From: Antrodiella citrinella
Taxonomy: Eukaryota; Basidiomycota; Agaricomycetes; Polyporales; Steccherinaceae
DNA: 64,000 nucleotides
Assembly: GCA_004802725.1 (NCBI GenBank)
Contig: SGPM01000018.1
Location: 1-64,000, forward strand
Direction of reading: 5' to 3'
In this document: positions 11,779 to 24,336 of the stretch, piece after piece
Position numbering within the stretch: the first letter of the stretch is position 1
How the letters are laid out: every line of letters begins with the position of its first letter
The notes under the pieces: generated by a model
Told to the model about the DNA's origin: nothing
Seen by the model: the letters and a program-made list of their open reading frames with translations, nothing else
Database searches by the model: none
Position numbers and translations under genes: made by a program

Positions 11779-14596
11779 ATGTCTAGTACAGGCAGCTCGG
11801 CGTCCACTGCTGTCCATATTCACCGTCGCAAGTCGAGCAGAGATGAAGACGAAAATGTATTGGTCTTTCCGAACAACTCGCCTCCCGTACCAACCCTCGG
11901 GAAGCCTCCCGTGCCCTCTGGAGAAGTTGAAAAGCGGGTGAATGGAGTGAATGGAGCTGGCGGGTTGTCGGTGGCGAATGGACACGAGCTCATCTCTAAC
12001 GTGAGCGGAAACAGTACGTTGCATGACCCTCCTCTGGCATCGCAAAGGAGCCGTAGGAACTCCAATCCCTCTGTGCCTTCACCGATACCCAATTCACCAC
12101 TTGCGCCCTCCCATTCACATCCGCCGTCAGCGGGTCCTTACCGGACCAGCTTCTCTGTGCCAGCGCAGCCTCCTCGTCCTCCGTATGCGAACGGTGTCTC
12201 TTCACACCTGCACCCTTCTGCAGTGAACGGGACCGGCCACCGACACCAAGCTCCCCATATGCGTCAATCTTTATCGCTCCCTGCCCACTCGCGTACCCGC
12301 TCTGTATCCGGTCCTTTCTCCCCCAGCTCTCCTTCACCGCTCTCCATGTCGTTCCCTGCATCGAGCTCTACCCCAGTCTCGTCTTTGAGTCCCCCCTCAC
12401 ATAGACGTCAGGGCAGCACCTCCTCCCCGGCGCACCCTGACCTGCACAATCCCTTCGGAGCGGCGCGTTCTGTTTCCATGTCGGGCGCAAGCTCTCATGG
12501 AGTCTCGCCGTCCCCTTCAATGTCTTCACAAGGCAATCATGCACGAAGACATTCGCGTCTGCATTCCCGCAATCTCTCCATCTACTTTCCCCGTCCCGGG
12601 ACGTTGCCTTCCACCACCATCTCCGAAGATGGGGGCCAGGAAGTCGACTTCAGTTCGACGAGTTCTATGTCGGAGTTGCATACGCGCTCCGAGAGTGGTG
12701 TGCTTATCCCGTCTGTTTCGTCTCCTACGCCCGGTCAGCGCACGTTCAAGTCAGGCTTCACTTTCGGAGCGCGTCCGCCGCAAGACCCCGACGCTCCCGA
12801 ATCGGATGCTACTGCAGCGAATGGCACAGCCAGACGAGGTCACCACCACAAGCACTCTATGTCCCACAACTTCTTTTCCTTTCTGGAACCAGGACAGAAC
12901 CCCCAGCTACTGACCAGTCCTACTCCGACACCCGTCAGCCCTTGGACCCCCATCTCACCATTCCCGAAGAGCCCCACCGACGAACATGCTGGACATTCTC
13001 ACTCACCTCATGATGACGATGGGCATGACCATCACTCACACTCTCACGATCACGATCATGACCACGACCACGATCACGGACATGGGCGTGGACACTCGCA
13101 TGACGAACACTCCCACTCTCACTCCCATTTCGACCCTCACTCTCAGGTCCATTCGCCGGAGGTGCACTCGCCCATCGGCTCTATTCGCGCTGACCCAGAA
13201 TATGATGTGGGCGCCGTGGCTATGACAAGCATCCAGTTCATCCTAGGTGCCGCCCTGTGGGTATCAGGTCAACAAGTTGGCTCCTTGGCCTGCACTGGGT
13301 TGGGTTATTGGGTCGTTTTTGATTCAATTGGATTGGCATTGGGAAAGCTAGTGCCTACTTGGTTAGCAAGGCCGAGTATGAAGAATTATTGGAAACGTCC
13401 TTATGGGTGAGCGCGTCGATCATGTGTGGTGTCTAGAGAGTCTGACCCTTCTTTGCTCATGTAGAAACGCGCGAGTGGAGACCTTGTTCATTTACGCTCA
13501 GTCCATCTACTTGATTTTCGCGTCGGTGTACGTCTGTAAGGAGACAGTGGAGCATCTGCTTCTTTCACATGGAGAGGGCCACCATCATCACTCTGGAGAC
13601 GAGTTGGTGGACTTGACGGGGTACGTCCCCTCTTCATAGTTGTCAGTCTACGATGTTGACGAAAGACTGTTGTGTATAGGATTGATTTCCCGGTGACCTT
13701 GTTGTGTACCATTCTGATATCACTTATCACGTCAGCTATTGCATTCGATAATCAAGCAAAATTCGTCAGCAGTATGTCGTTCAAACCTATCGTTCAAGTA
13801 TCGTGCTAACATATGTTCTCTCTTCGTAGTCGCAAATAACTTCATCCCATCTATACCGTCATTATTACCTGTTCGCTTTCGATACCGCGCTACTCCCTAC
13901 ACATATCCTTCATATCTCATGAACTTGTTATCCAACCCATACACTCTTTCACCCGTTCTGTTTTGTCTGACGATTCTAGCCAGCTATGCATTAATTCCAC
14001 CGTGAGTCAGGGTTTTTCTCCAGTCTCTGTGCCCCGAGCTTATATTTGCTCTATAGACACCGACACAGTGGCTTCGATCTCATCATGGCTAGCATCCAGA
14101 CAGTGGCGACTTTCGCGTTGGCGTATCCCGCCGCCGTCAACCTCGGCGCAGTTCTCCTTCAGACAGCCCCTGCGCGTGGACTACCAGGTGGTCGAATGGA
14201 AGCGTTCCTTCGTGCCATGCGAGAGGTGTGTTGCTCGGTTGGCCATAGTCCAGTACCGTACTTACCTATGTCAAATCGCAGATTGAAGGTCACTCTCAAG
14301 TTCTTCATCTTCCCGCCCCACACATCTGGCAGCTTACACCGACGCTGCACGCCCCTCCTGCATCCTCTTACCCCTCACATCTGTCCCCGGCCTTCACGCG
14401 CGATAAGCTCGGTGCGAGCCAGAACCTTGTGGTTACCGTCGACCTGCACATCCGAAAGGACATGCCTCCGCGCGAGGCGATCGCGCTTATGAAATGGGCG
14501 ACCGAGCGGTGTCAGAATGCGTTGAGACTCGGGGTGGGAGACGGTAAAGGTGGGGAGTGCGACTCGCATGTCACGGTTGGAGTCGTCCGTGGTTAG
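11779..14596 (+). CDS. ZRG17-like zinc transporter of the cation diffusion facilitator family
   Basis: CDF transporters move zinc into secretory compartments; Zrg17-type members usually pair with Msc2/Cis4 in the ER/Golgi. The first ATG in frame is at 11779 (MSSTGSSAST); the frame is open further upstream but only from a GTG. The first 430 residues are Ser/Pro-rich and probably cytosolic. They are followed by a His/Asp-rich tract near 12990-13150 and the first transmembrane helix (VAMTSIQFILGAALWVSG). After introns come NARVETLFIYAQSIYL, LLCTILISLITSAIAFDN, a helix ending LFCLTILASYAL, and MASIQTVATFALAYPAAVN. The C-terminal cytosolic domain ends CDSHVTVGVVRG and TAG at 14594-14596. Msc2 itself is an alternative. 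Confidence 0.78.
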
Positions 14597-14817
14597 ATTT
14601 TAGTGGCAGACAGACAGACACATGGGACTATCTGGGGTTGGGAAGAGAGGATATACGTTGTACGGTGTTGCTTTTCCGTTCATTCGTTGTATTTATCAAA
14701 CTGCATTCGGACACGCACGCACTCAGCTTTGAGAACACCCGACAGCTCATCATGTGAGATCACGATAGGTATAAGTCGGAAGAGAAGGAATAGCTAGATT
14801 ACAGAGGTCACCACGAA

Positions 14818-16308
14818 TCACTTCTTGCCTCCAGATTGCTTACTCTTGCCCTTACCCCCCTTACCAAACGCTTTGCCCTCGAAACCAGGTCTCCCCTTGT
14901 CTTTCGACGTCTTCGGTTTGATACCCCGTTTCTTGTCGTTCCGCCTCTCGGTCCTCGAAGCGATATTGTCGTTCCGCTTCTTCTGCTTCGCGACCATCGA
15001 CGTCTCGACTTGTTGCTTCCTCTCCTCCCTACATGCGCACCGCAATGAGCACCGCTAGAAAGAAAGAGCAAACAAAGAATGTCAGAGACGCACCAAGTCT
15101 TCTTGCTCTTGACTTTCTCCTTTTCCTTCCTCTTCACCGCCTTCTTCAGCTTCCCTTCGTCGTCATGCACTTTCACGCCCTCCATCCGCGCTTCGGCCTT
15201 CTCCCATCGCTCGCGTTCCTCTTTCTCCTTTCGTTTGTCTTCTGGCAAGGAGGCACGCTTCTCTTTGCGTTGGGCCAGCTGCGAGAGAGCTTGCGTGGGG
15301 TTGGAGGATGTCTTGAGATGAAATTTTTGTTTCGAGGAGCCTGCTTGGGAGACGGATGAGTAGGCGATGGTGGCGTGTGTGGAAGGGATAGCGTGTTTGG
15401 TATTATCATCAGGAACCAGTAGTTGGACCTGAAAAATCAAGCATATCAGCCAACCTGCTGAATCTTGGAACTGCAGTACGCACCTTGGCAATATGACCGC
15501 GATTCCTCTCCGTTGTCTCCTGCTGCTTGTCTTTCCCTTTCTTGCCCTTGGCTTCCTCCTGCCTCCGGATTTTCTCCTTCGTTTCCTTCCGCCTGCGTTC
15601 CCGCATCACCGCTCTCTGTCTTCTCCGCTCCTCGATGAGTTCGTCTCTGCTTCCAGGTTCGCCATAATACCCTCCTCCACCACGACGCAAGGAGGCCATC
15701 TTCGCGTGCAGTTTCTCTCGTAGCGCTTGGATCCCTCCGGACTTGGACATTGGCACCAATGCCGCATCGTCCATCTCTTTGTCTCTCCCGTCCTCTTCAT
15801 CCTCATCTTCGTCGTCGTCGTCGTCAACCTCCACGCCGCTCTCGTCATCATCAAACGCTGCATCCATAACCACGTCGTCCTCGTCCTCGTCATCCTCCAA
15901 CTCCGCCTCAGAAGCCTTCCGCTTCCCCTTCTTACTCCGCACATCCTTGTCCTCCTTGTCCTTCTTCTTCAACGCAGCAGCCTCACTCTGCAGCTCTGTG
16001 ACCGTCTTATGGTTCGCAGGGTCCAGCTTCTCGCGTTTGGCTTTCTTCGTCGCCTCTTTGATCGCCTGCTTCGGTGCCTTCTGCTTTTTGCTGTTTTTCT
16101 GATACTTCGAAGCTGCCTGCCACGGCAAACCCGACAACAACACATTAAGTATATTGTATGAAAATGTACAGAAACAATGGGAACGCACCTGTTCTTCGGA
16201 AAGCTCTTGTACTAGGTAGTACCGGGCTGGGATGAGGTTGAGAAGCGTCTCGAAGACCTCATTATGTTTTTCCAGGGAGGTCTGGAGTTCGTCTGCGGGA
16301 GTCGGCAT
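14818..16308 (-). CDS. RRP14: SURF6/Rrp14 family nucleolar ribosome-biogenesis protein
   Basis: SURF6/Rrp14 proteins act in the nucleolus in pre-60S and 40S assembly. The start ATG at 16308 begins MPTPADELQTSLEKHNEVFE, the usual N-terminal block. A long acidic stretch (Asp/Glu runs near 15790-15900) and basic Lys-rich segments follow. The SURF6 domain is represented by LREKLHAKMASLRRGG, then RSRDELIEERRRQR-like helices, NRGHIAKV, FHLKTSSNPTQALSQL and KRGIKPK with GRPGFEGKAFGKGG at the end. Stop TGA is at 14818-14820. Two introns are visible, near 15410-15480 and 15045-15100, plus one near the N-terminus. The gene is convergent with the zinc transporter, leaving 221 bp between stops. The antisense strand gives long Leu/Val-rich open frames that are artefacts of the acidic tract. 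Confidence 0.88.
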
Positions 16309-16600
16309 GGCTGGACGATACGCTGTTCTTCGTGTTCAGGATATATGCGGTCTGCGAGACCGGTCCCTGTATTTTTCAGTGTTCGAGAGAGAAGACTTGT
16401 GCAGACTCCAGAGAACGATTGCAGGTGAACGAGAAGGTCGAAATTTACGCGCCCATCGCGCCACCAGTCCAGCGCTAAAATAGCTCTCATTCGTAAAGGG
16501 CACATAGACGAGAGCTCGAGAAGGGTATCCGATCGTTGTAACGCGTACAATATGAAAGTGAATAGATGGTAAAAAGTTCCAGTGTGTATGATTAATCTCC

Positions 16601-18005
16601 CTAGGTCCCCAAACGCTTCCCACCCAAGATACTGTGCTTCTGCAGGGCAAATATCAACGGATTATCCACCTCTGGAAGGTCAAGTGATTCGTCGTCGTCG
16701 TTCTCGGTGCTATTCCAGTTATAGAACATGACGCCAGCGTGATATGAAACGCAACAATCATTGGATGGGATGAGATGAGCACCGGCAGACGCAAACGTGT
16801 CCGTTGCAAAGGAGGACAGGCTCGTCGCGCCGGCATAGCTCTGCATAGGGTTTATGAGGTTATGGGAAGCGGAGACGTAGGGTAGGACGTACGACGAGAC
16901 TAAATTTGGCAATAGCTTGGATAGCCTCGTCGTCATGCGCCCATTCCTATTCGACATGTTACGAAACGCGGTCGTGATGTAACCGCAATATAGTGCTCAC
17001 CTCTACGAACGGAGCTACTGTTATGATCCCATTACACTTTAACGTCTTCGCCAACTCTAGCGTGCTCTGCGACGTAGGAGCAGTAGGCTGCTCCGGTGCT
17101 TTCGGTGGAAACACACCTATTGGCATGCCGAGCGTGACAGGTATGAATAGCTGTATGAGGATGCCTTTGGGATCGTAAGTTGGTATGCCGACTGCGGGGA
17201 ACATAGAGTCGTAACCGGCGTATGTCTGTAATACTAAAACAGAGATGCGTTCTTCTTGCATGCAACACTAAGAAGGTAGTGTAGACTGACCTGCTCTTTG
17301 CCATGAAGCGATCGTGCTGTTCGTAAGTGGGACTGTATGGTGTGAAAGTGAGCTTAGAGGGGATTGCAGGTAGAGCACAACGTCGCTTGATGAATGCGCT
17401 CTCCGATTCGGCGGGTATGGGCCAACATTAAGCGACCTTCGCGCGGTTTTGTCGTTGAGTTGGGGAAGCATAAAGTCAAGGGCGGGAGCGTCGTCGATTC
17501 GTAAAGGGTAAAACCGTCTCGCGCAGACAGTTCTGATTGTGGAAATTAGGATATGCATGCACGCTGTACCCTGCGTCAGCAGGTGATGGCAATTCACGCT
17601 CTCCATGGTTTTGAATATGGTCTCTGGTGGTGTCTTTGACGATATGGGTAGCGGCTGGTCACAACTATGCTGAGCGAACTATAATCCGAGACGACGGAAA
17701 CGACTCACGACTAACCCAGCTCTCATCATGCCCGTCAACAACAGGGTATAGTGTACTGCGTCGGCATTGAGTAGCACTGCGACCACAAGTCCTTCCTGGT
17801 CGGAAGCTCGAGTCATGCGCAAGCCATACGCCACCTTGTGACTTGCTAATGCGCAGTCCGAGAATGTCAAGGACACAGTTTCGTGTGGGGACTCTGGAGA
17901 CTGGTAGATCATCCAAGGATCCTCTGGTGTGTGTTTCGCTCGCCAGTCTAAAAAAACCCAGACCGCTGGGAGTGACCCGTCCAATGGAGGCAGTTTGAAA
18001 CCCAT
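16601..18005 (-). pseudogene. Truncated adenylate-forming (NRPS-like reductase type) gene
   Basis: The segment resembles the adenylation domain of fungal NRPS-like carboxylate reductases. Exon 1 starts MGFKLPPLDGSLPAVWVFLD at 18005 and has LLLTGMMRAGL; the next exon reads LPISSKTPPETIF and HHLLTQG, matching the usual PIS and HLL blocks. A later block, GMPIGVFPPKAPEQPT, also matches. However, the phosphate-binding loop normally reading like SGSTGFPK is replaced by SPLSSLSHH, losing its Gly and Lys. The YGSTE-like region is absent after FASAGAHLIPSND. The frame stops at 16601, before the rest of the adenylation domain, carrier and reductase domains. It ends only 292 bp from the SURF6 start. Most likely a decayed gene; a diverged short protein is less likely. 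Confidence 0.6.
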
Positions 18006-18699
18006 GGTCACAGACACGGCGATATGCAGAGCGATAGTGAGGGTAAGAGAAAAGAGCGTGTAGACCGATTCTACAGCATCCGCGCCGTTAAGTACGGTAA
18101 TTCTCCGATCTGAAGACCGTAGCAGACGGCATCAGCGACGAACGACAGTGAAACCAGAGCATAGTGCGTAAAACACCACTAGTTCGCCATCGCGTAAGCA
18201 ATGACAGGGTCTGCCCAACTGGCCGTCGGTGTTGTCAAGCATGCCCGGATCCGTGTCGGCCATCCCCATCTCACGAGACGTCTATATACATAGTTTTATC
18301 GACTGTCATAAAACGTCGTTATGGTTTGCCACGGAGACTACGAGACGTACGATGGCAGTTGGAGTTCAGAGAGCTAGAGATGCAGGCTCTACTAGTAGGC
18401 AGGCACAGATAACATAAGAAGTATTGCGTCAGCAGACAAGGATATGCGCTATTTGACGCACGGAGCAGCGACCTCACCGGCCATATCTTCCAGCTCGTTC
18501 TTGGCCACATACACTCGCAGTGATGGAGCAGACAACCGTGGAAGGGCAACATCTCTCACCGTAGGTCTGATGAACGCCTGTGTGACCTGACCGGTAGATT
18601 GACCGCACCCAGCACGGCCAGCTGAGCGAGGTGTTGTGCATTTGACGAACGTTCACGTCTTGCTTCCCTCCGTTTTGCTACTTTTGCCCAAGTCTACTT

Positions 18700-18741
18700 A
18701 CCCATTTTTATCGGACATCATGTGGTCCGATAAAAATGGGT
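18700..18741. repeat. Perfect 17-bp inverted repeat (hairpin)
   Basis: The left arm 18700-18716 (ACCCATTTTTATCGGAC) is the exact reverse complement of 18725-18741, with an 8-nt loop. AT-rich middle, GC-rich ends. Could be a hairpin, a tiny palindromic element footprint or a transcription end. Confidence 0.85.
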
Positions 18742-19589
18742 CAGATTACAGACTGTGTCCACCAGCGACGTGAACCAGCAGGAAACTCTATTGAGACATC
18801 GCAGATTTGGCAGCGTCAGAGCACACGAGTCAAGTACAATGCCGTTGATGCTCACCGTCATGCCAAAAGTCATACTATTCAAGAATCCGACAATCCAACA
18901 GTACTGGCGTCGAAATGTTTCGCATTCACAGCAACAAAATGGTACACCACAACGGTGAACATGGCGAGCACGCCGAGGGAGTTGACAAGAGTATAGAGTG
19001 CAGCGTGGCTGATCATTGCGACCTCTGAAATCCGGATCGATGTAATTGAATGAGAAAAGCAAGCAAAAAGGACCCGATGTTGGCAGTGTGGTCTTGGACA
19101 ATGTGTTCAAATATTGTGATCAAGTCGGAGTGCGCAATGCACAAGAACGAAGAGGTGGTTCGCGAACAAGTGTATAATTATGGGCGCTTCTGCTGCAGAG
19201 CTTTCTCAAGTGAGTGAGCTATACAATCCTCATAATCCCCCTTCTTCCAAACCACACACTTCTTCCGAGATGAGTCCACACATGCATTTTGCGGGAGATC
19301 CTCCATAACCTGTACATGGAACCGGAACCTTCGACCTTAGTCAGTCTGTGATACGAAGTTTTCACGATGTACTGGAAGGGCGCAAACCCCACTGCCCAGG
19401 CTGCGCCCGTCGACGCAATTGCTGGGTACGGGCAATCCATGGCACGGAAAGTCCCGAGACCGTCCATGAGCGCTATTCGCAGCAAGCGTCGACGAGCCCT
19501 CCATTGTGGTAGTCGAACAGTCCTCCCTCCACATTCACCGTAGAAATATTCTGAGTAGACAGATTCTCTGTAAACGACTATCTTAACTA

Positions 19590-19685
19590 TTTGGTGGAAG
19601 GAAATTTTTATATGTTCGATGCCGGTGGAGTTCAGGTAATCAAAGCTACTTAAAAATGCGAATCAAAAGAATTCCTTCCAGCAAA
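19590..19685. repeat. Imperfect inverted repeat, about 16-bp arms
   Basis: The arms TTTGGTGGAAGGAAAT (19590-19605) and AATTCCTTCCAGCAAA (19670-19685) pair at about 14 of 16 positions and enclose about 64 bp of AT-rich sequence. It could be a very short MITE-like relic; no clear target duplication. Confidence 0.4.
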
Positions 19686-19888
19686 TGATTCAGAACCGAT
19701 ATTCTACGCTCTGTGTATTTGAATTTTGTGTGTACGGTGAGTAGTTCCCCTGTTCTATTATACCTGGATGTACGGAGCATTTGTTCGATTACCTAAGTCG
19801 AAGTGTTGGCGTCTAAACTCAATCTGCAGTCAATCTGAGGCTGCGAGATGTGCTCTCTTTCGTTTCCTCCGCTACCTCTTGTTTCTTT

Positions 19889-19904
19889 ACGCGTTTTCAC
19901 GCGT
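19889..19904. promoter_or_regulatory. Two ACGCGT boxes upstream of the transposon-associated gene
   Basis: ACGCGT occurs at 19889-19894 and 19899-19904, 55-70 bp before the ATG at 19959. The motif is the MluI cell-cycle box bound by MBF in yeasts; function here is inferred only. Confidence 0.4.
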
Positions 19905-19958
19905 CCTCACATTCCTTTCTGATTCATATTACTTATTGGTCCATGCCTCTCTTTCAAC

Positions 19959-21365
19959 ATGGCCGCGTCAAAGTACAATCGCCGGTTTAATGTTCGTCGT
20001 CAGTCTGCTGCGCAGAAGACCCATTTGAAGAAGCTCCAAGTGGGTCGAAGCGGACGACGTGAACCCAAGGCGGCGAGTTCTACTTCCAGGCGGAAGGTGC
20101 CCGTATTGGTTCCTCTTACACCCAAGACACGGAGGATTGCAAGCCTGGAGCGCGACAAATCCACTCTGAAAAGCAACCTCCACAACATCAGACGACGGCT
20201 GTCCCGTTCTGCGAAAACGAGTGACTCGCTGAATGCCGCTCTTCGTTCACAGAATCCTTCCACCACCACACCTCTCTATCGAGCACTCGCGCTTGTCAAA
20301 CCTCCCTCCGCCACTTCGTATGTTCCGCCTCCGACACCTGTCTCCGAGTCTCAGACTCCCAGTGGCGGGCCAACCGCTCTTTTTCCCGCTCCCGCTGCTC
20401 CCGACCGTGCAGTCCTTCCACGATCAGGTCCGAGCCGCCATCAAGACGCAGATCCCCTCAAAAAGCTGCGTGCGCAGGTTGGCAAGCTACGAAAGGAAAA
20501 GGATGCCTTGCGAAAGCAGGTTTCCCGAAGTACTACGGGGCGAGGAAAGGAAATCGAGAAAGCCATCAGTACAGCGCAGAGCAATGCTGCGATTAGGTTC
20601 TACATCAAGAACAAGGGGGTAGTCACGGAAGAGACCCGCTCTCTCGTTCGCTCGCTAGTCCAGCTACACATCCCCTTCGACAATGTCCTAGAAGTCATCT
20701 GTAGGGTTCTTCGTGCTGCGGGTATCGAGGTCATCGGCAAGTTCACGCGTCACTCAGTCCGTCGGTTTGTGGGAGAAGGTGGTGTTTGGTCAAGACTACA
20801 AACCGGCCACGAGATCAAGCAAGCAGAATGTGAGTGATTGCGAACTGAATGTATTGATATGTACTAACTTGACATAGCCATGACCGGGGCTAGTGATGGA
20901 ACCACTACGAAAGGTGTCAATATCGAAGCGTCGAACCTCACCATCCCAACGCCTTCCTACAACCCCCAGTATGATCCTTCTGGAGGACCACAGCACTCCG
21001 TCCGAGCTCTGCCTACGGAGGTCGCGACAGGCCACACCAGCGAGGAACAGGGCGGCGGATGGGTCGGGCGTGGCACTGACATTCTGGAGACGTACAACGA
21101 AAGTCCCCTCGGCTGCGATGCACCGTCTCGCGGTGTGAAGGTTCCGGTTGGACTGTCGAAGGGCCGAAGAGCGGACTTGGTGCAGGCTTTGGTGGAGGTG
21201 TTGCGAGGGCTGGACGAGGATAAAGTAACACTCCTCTACGCTCAGAACGTTGCCGAACGTGAGCGTGCAGCCTTGTTACCCAGAACCGATGGTATACCTA
21301 GCGAGACCATTGGTGAAACGGCAGTAGGGGAAGAGCAGAGTGAGTCGGAGGACGAAGATGACTGA
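19959..21365 (+). CDS. Agaricomycete transposon-associated coiled-coil protein (truncated type)
   Basis: Start ATG 19959 (MAASKYNRRFNVRRQSAA). One intron is clear: exon 1 ends at 20829 before GTGAGT and exon 2 begins at 20878 after TAG, giving about 452 residues. The N-terminus is basic and Pro/Ser-rich. A coiled coil with LKKLRAQVGKLRKEKDALRK follows, then the block RFYIKNKGVVTEETRSLVRS and FTRHSVRRFVGEGGVWSRLQ. After the intron comes MTGASDGTTTKGVN and an acidic C-terminus (SESEDEDD). This arrangement resembles a repeated mushroom gene family that I associate with transposons, where an S-DG-TT motif opens a longer catalytic-like region. Here the protein stops about 150 residues later, so it is shortened. 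Family recognition is from memory and no terminal repeats were found around it. Confidence 0.5.
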
Positions 21366-23113
<1,748 letters not shown>

Positions 23114-23300
23114 TGTAGTTGTCTTGTCGTATCTATTCGCGATGGCACATGTCCGAAGTATAAGTACACTGACTGTGAATGTTTGAATTAAGGTTAGGGT
23201 CATGTGTCTTTGGCAGCCGTTCCACGTTTCCGCTCTACCAAACACTGCCAACAGCTTTGATTCATTCACATATATCAGTACCACCATCGGAATTTGAACC

Positions 23301-24336
23301 ATGGACGATGATATCCTGCAAGACACGATCAACCTCTTCGGAGACGCACCCGCCGACGACGGTAAAATCTACTACGGACCTCTCGTTCTCACCACAGCAC
23401 CGAAGGTATGTCTCACCTCATTCCGTCACATGCGATAGCAGTGTTGAAGATATCAGTGTTTGTTTTGATAGGAAGGAAAGGTGACCGTGTTCACCTTCGA
23501 ATTTGGCATACCGTTGAAGCTGAAATTCCGGACTGGGATCACTTGTGGTTGCAGGCCAACACTCTGTTAGCTGACCACCTGTTCTCGCCGTCTCTCCTGC
23601 TCGCAGAGCAGATCGAGAGAGGGCTGATACCGATTGCTGGAAAAACAGGTCGGTGGCATCCTTTCCACTGGCAGCGCCCCATGATCCTTCGAATTAACTC
23701 CCTCGTCAACAGTACTGGAACTCGGCGCAGGGTGCGCGTTGCCTTCCTTGCTGTGCGCGATATCGCCTCAGCCTGCTGCTACGGTCGTCATCACAGACTA
23801 CCCCGACGACACGATCATGAACAACCTCAAGAGCAACGTATCGCGTAACAAGCAGCACGTCCACGCAGGCTGTGCCGTGCACGTCGCGGGGTATGAGTGG
23901 GGAGCGGACGTCGCGCCCCTCTTGTGAGTAGTCACTATCGTCGTTTTCATTCGAGAATTATCCATCTCATCACACCGCCAGGTCTTTCGTCCCCTTTCCA
24001 GCCCCAGGGTTCGACATCGTCATCCTCTCCGACGTCCTGCACTTCGACCAATCCCACACTGTCCTGCGCTCCTCCCTCACCCTCACCCTCCGCAAAACGC
24101 GCGCCGCGCGCGCGTACGTCGCAGCCGGGAAGTACACGCTCCCGCACCACTGCGACCACTTCCTCCGCGAAGGCGAGAAAGCGGGGCTCATGTGGGACAC
24201 CGGTGCGGAGAGTGCGGTGTGGGAAGGGTGCTTGGAAGTGTCGGGGGGTGCGTTGGATCGGGAGCAGTTGGGTGTGCGGAAGGGGATGTGTAGGTGGTGG
24301 GTTGGGAGATGGAAAGACTCGGAGTGTCAAGCATAG
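23301..24336 (+). CDS. NNT1/EFM7-like methyltransferase, possible frameshift
   Basis: This is a seven-beta-strand SAM-dependent methyltransferase of the family 16 group. Members include yeast Nnt1/Efm7 and fungal 'nicotinamide N-methyltransferase' homologues. Start ATG 23301 (MDDDILQDTINLFG). The SAM site is VLELGAGCALPSL, followed by VVITDYPDDTIMNNL and FDIVILSDVLHFDQSH; the C-terminus has YVAAGKYTLPHHCDHFL and GVRKGMCRWWVGRW, ending TAG at 24334-24336. Exon 2, from 23471, reads VTVFTFEFGIPLKLKF, the expected strand. The next block, DHLWLQANTLLADHLF, lies in a different frame with no good intron between, so one base seems to be missing near 23527. Either an assembly error or a genuine lesion. 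Confidence 0.75.

Larger units (their letters stand above)
18018..19958. other. Gene-poor stretch with hairpins and a transmembrane-gene remnant
   Basis: No intact gene was found in about 1.9 kb. A minus-strand open stretch 18879-19016 encodes a hydrophobic helix (NSLGVLAMFTVVVYHFVAVN), apparently a fragment of an unidentified membrane-protein gene that runs into a stop. The stretch also holds a perfect 17-bp inverted repeat (18700-18741), an imperfect 16-bp inverted repeat (19590-19685) and two ACGCGT boxes (19889-19904) just upstream of the next gene. Confidence 0.5.

Noticed and set aside
12986..13225. Thr/Met/Ile-rich frame overlapping the His-rich tract
   Set aside because: A shifted-frame shadow of the repetitive His codons in the zinc-transporter gene.
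15727..16161. Long plus-strand Leu/Val-rich open frames
   Set aside because: They are antisense shadows of the acidic, Ser/Lys-rich SURF6 coding sequence; no splice or family support.
23188..23200. Telomere-like ttagggt word
   Set aside because: A single copy only; not an interstitial telomere array.
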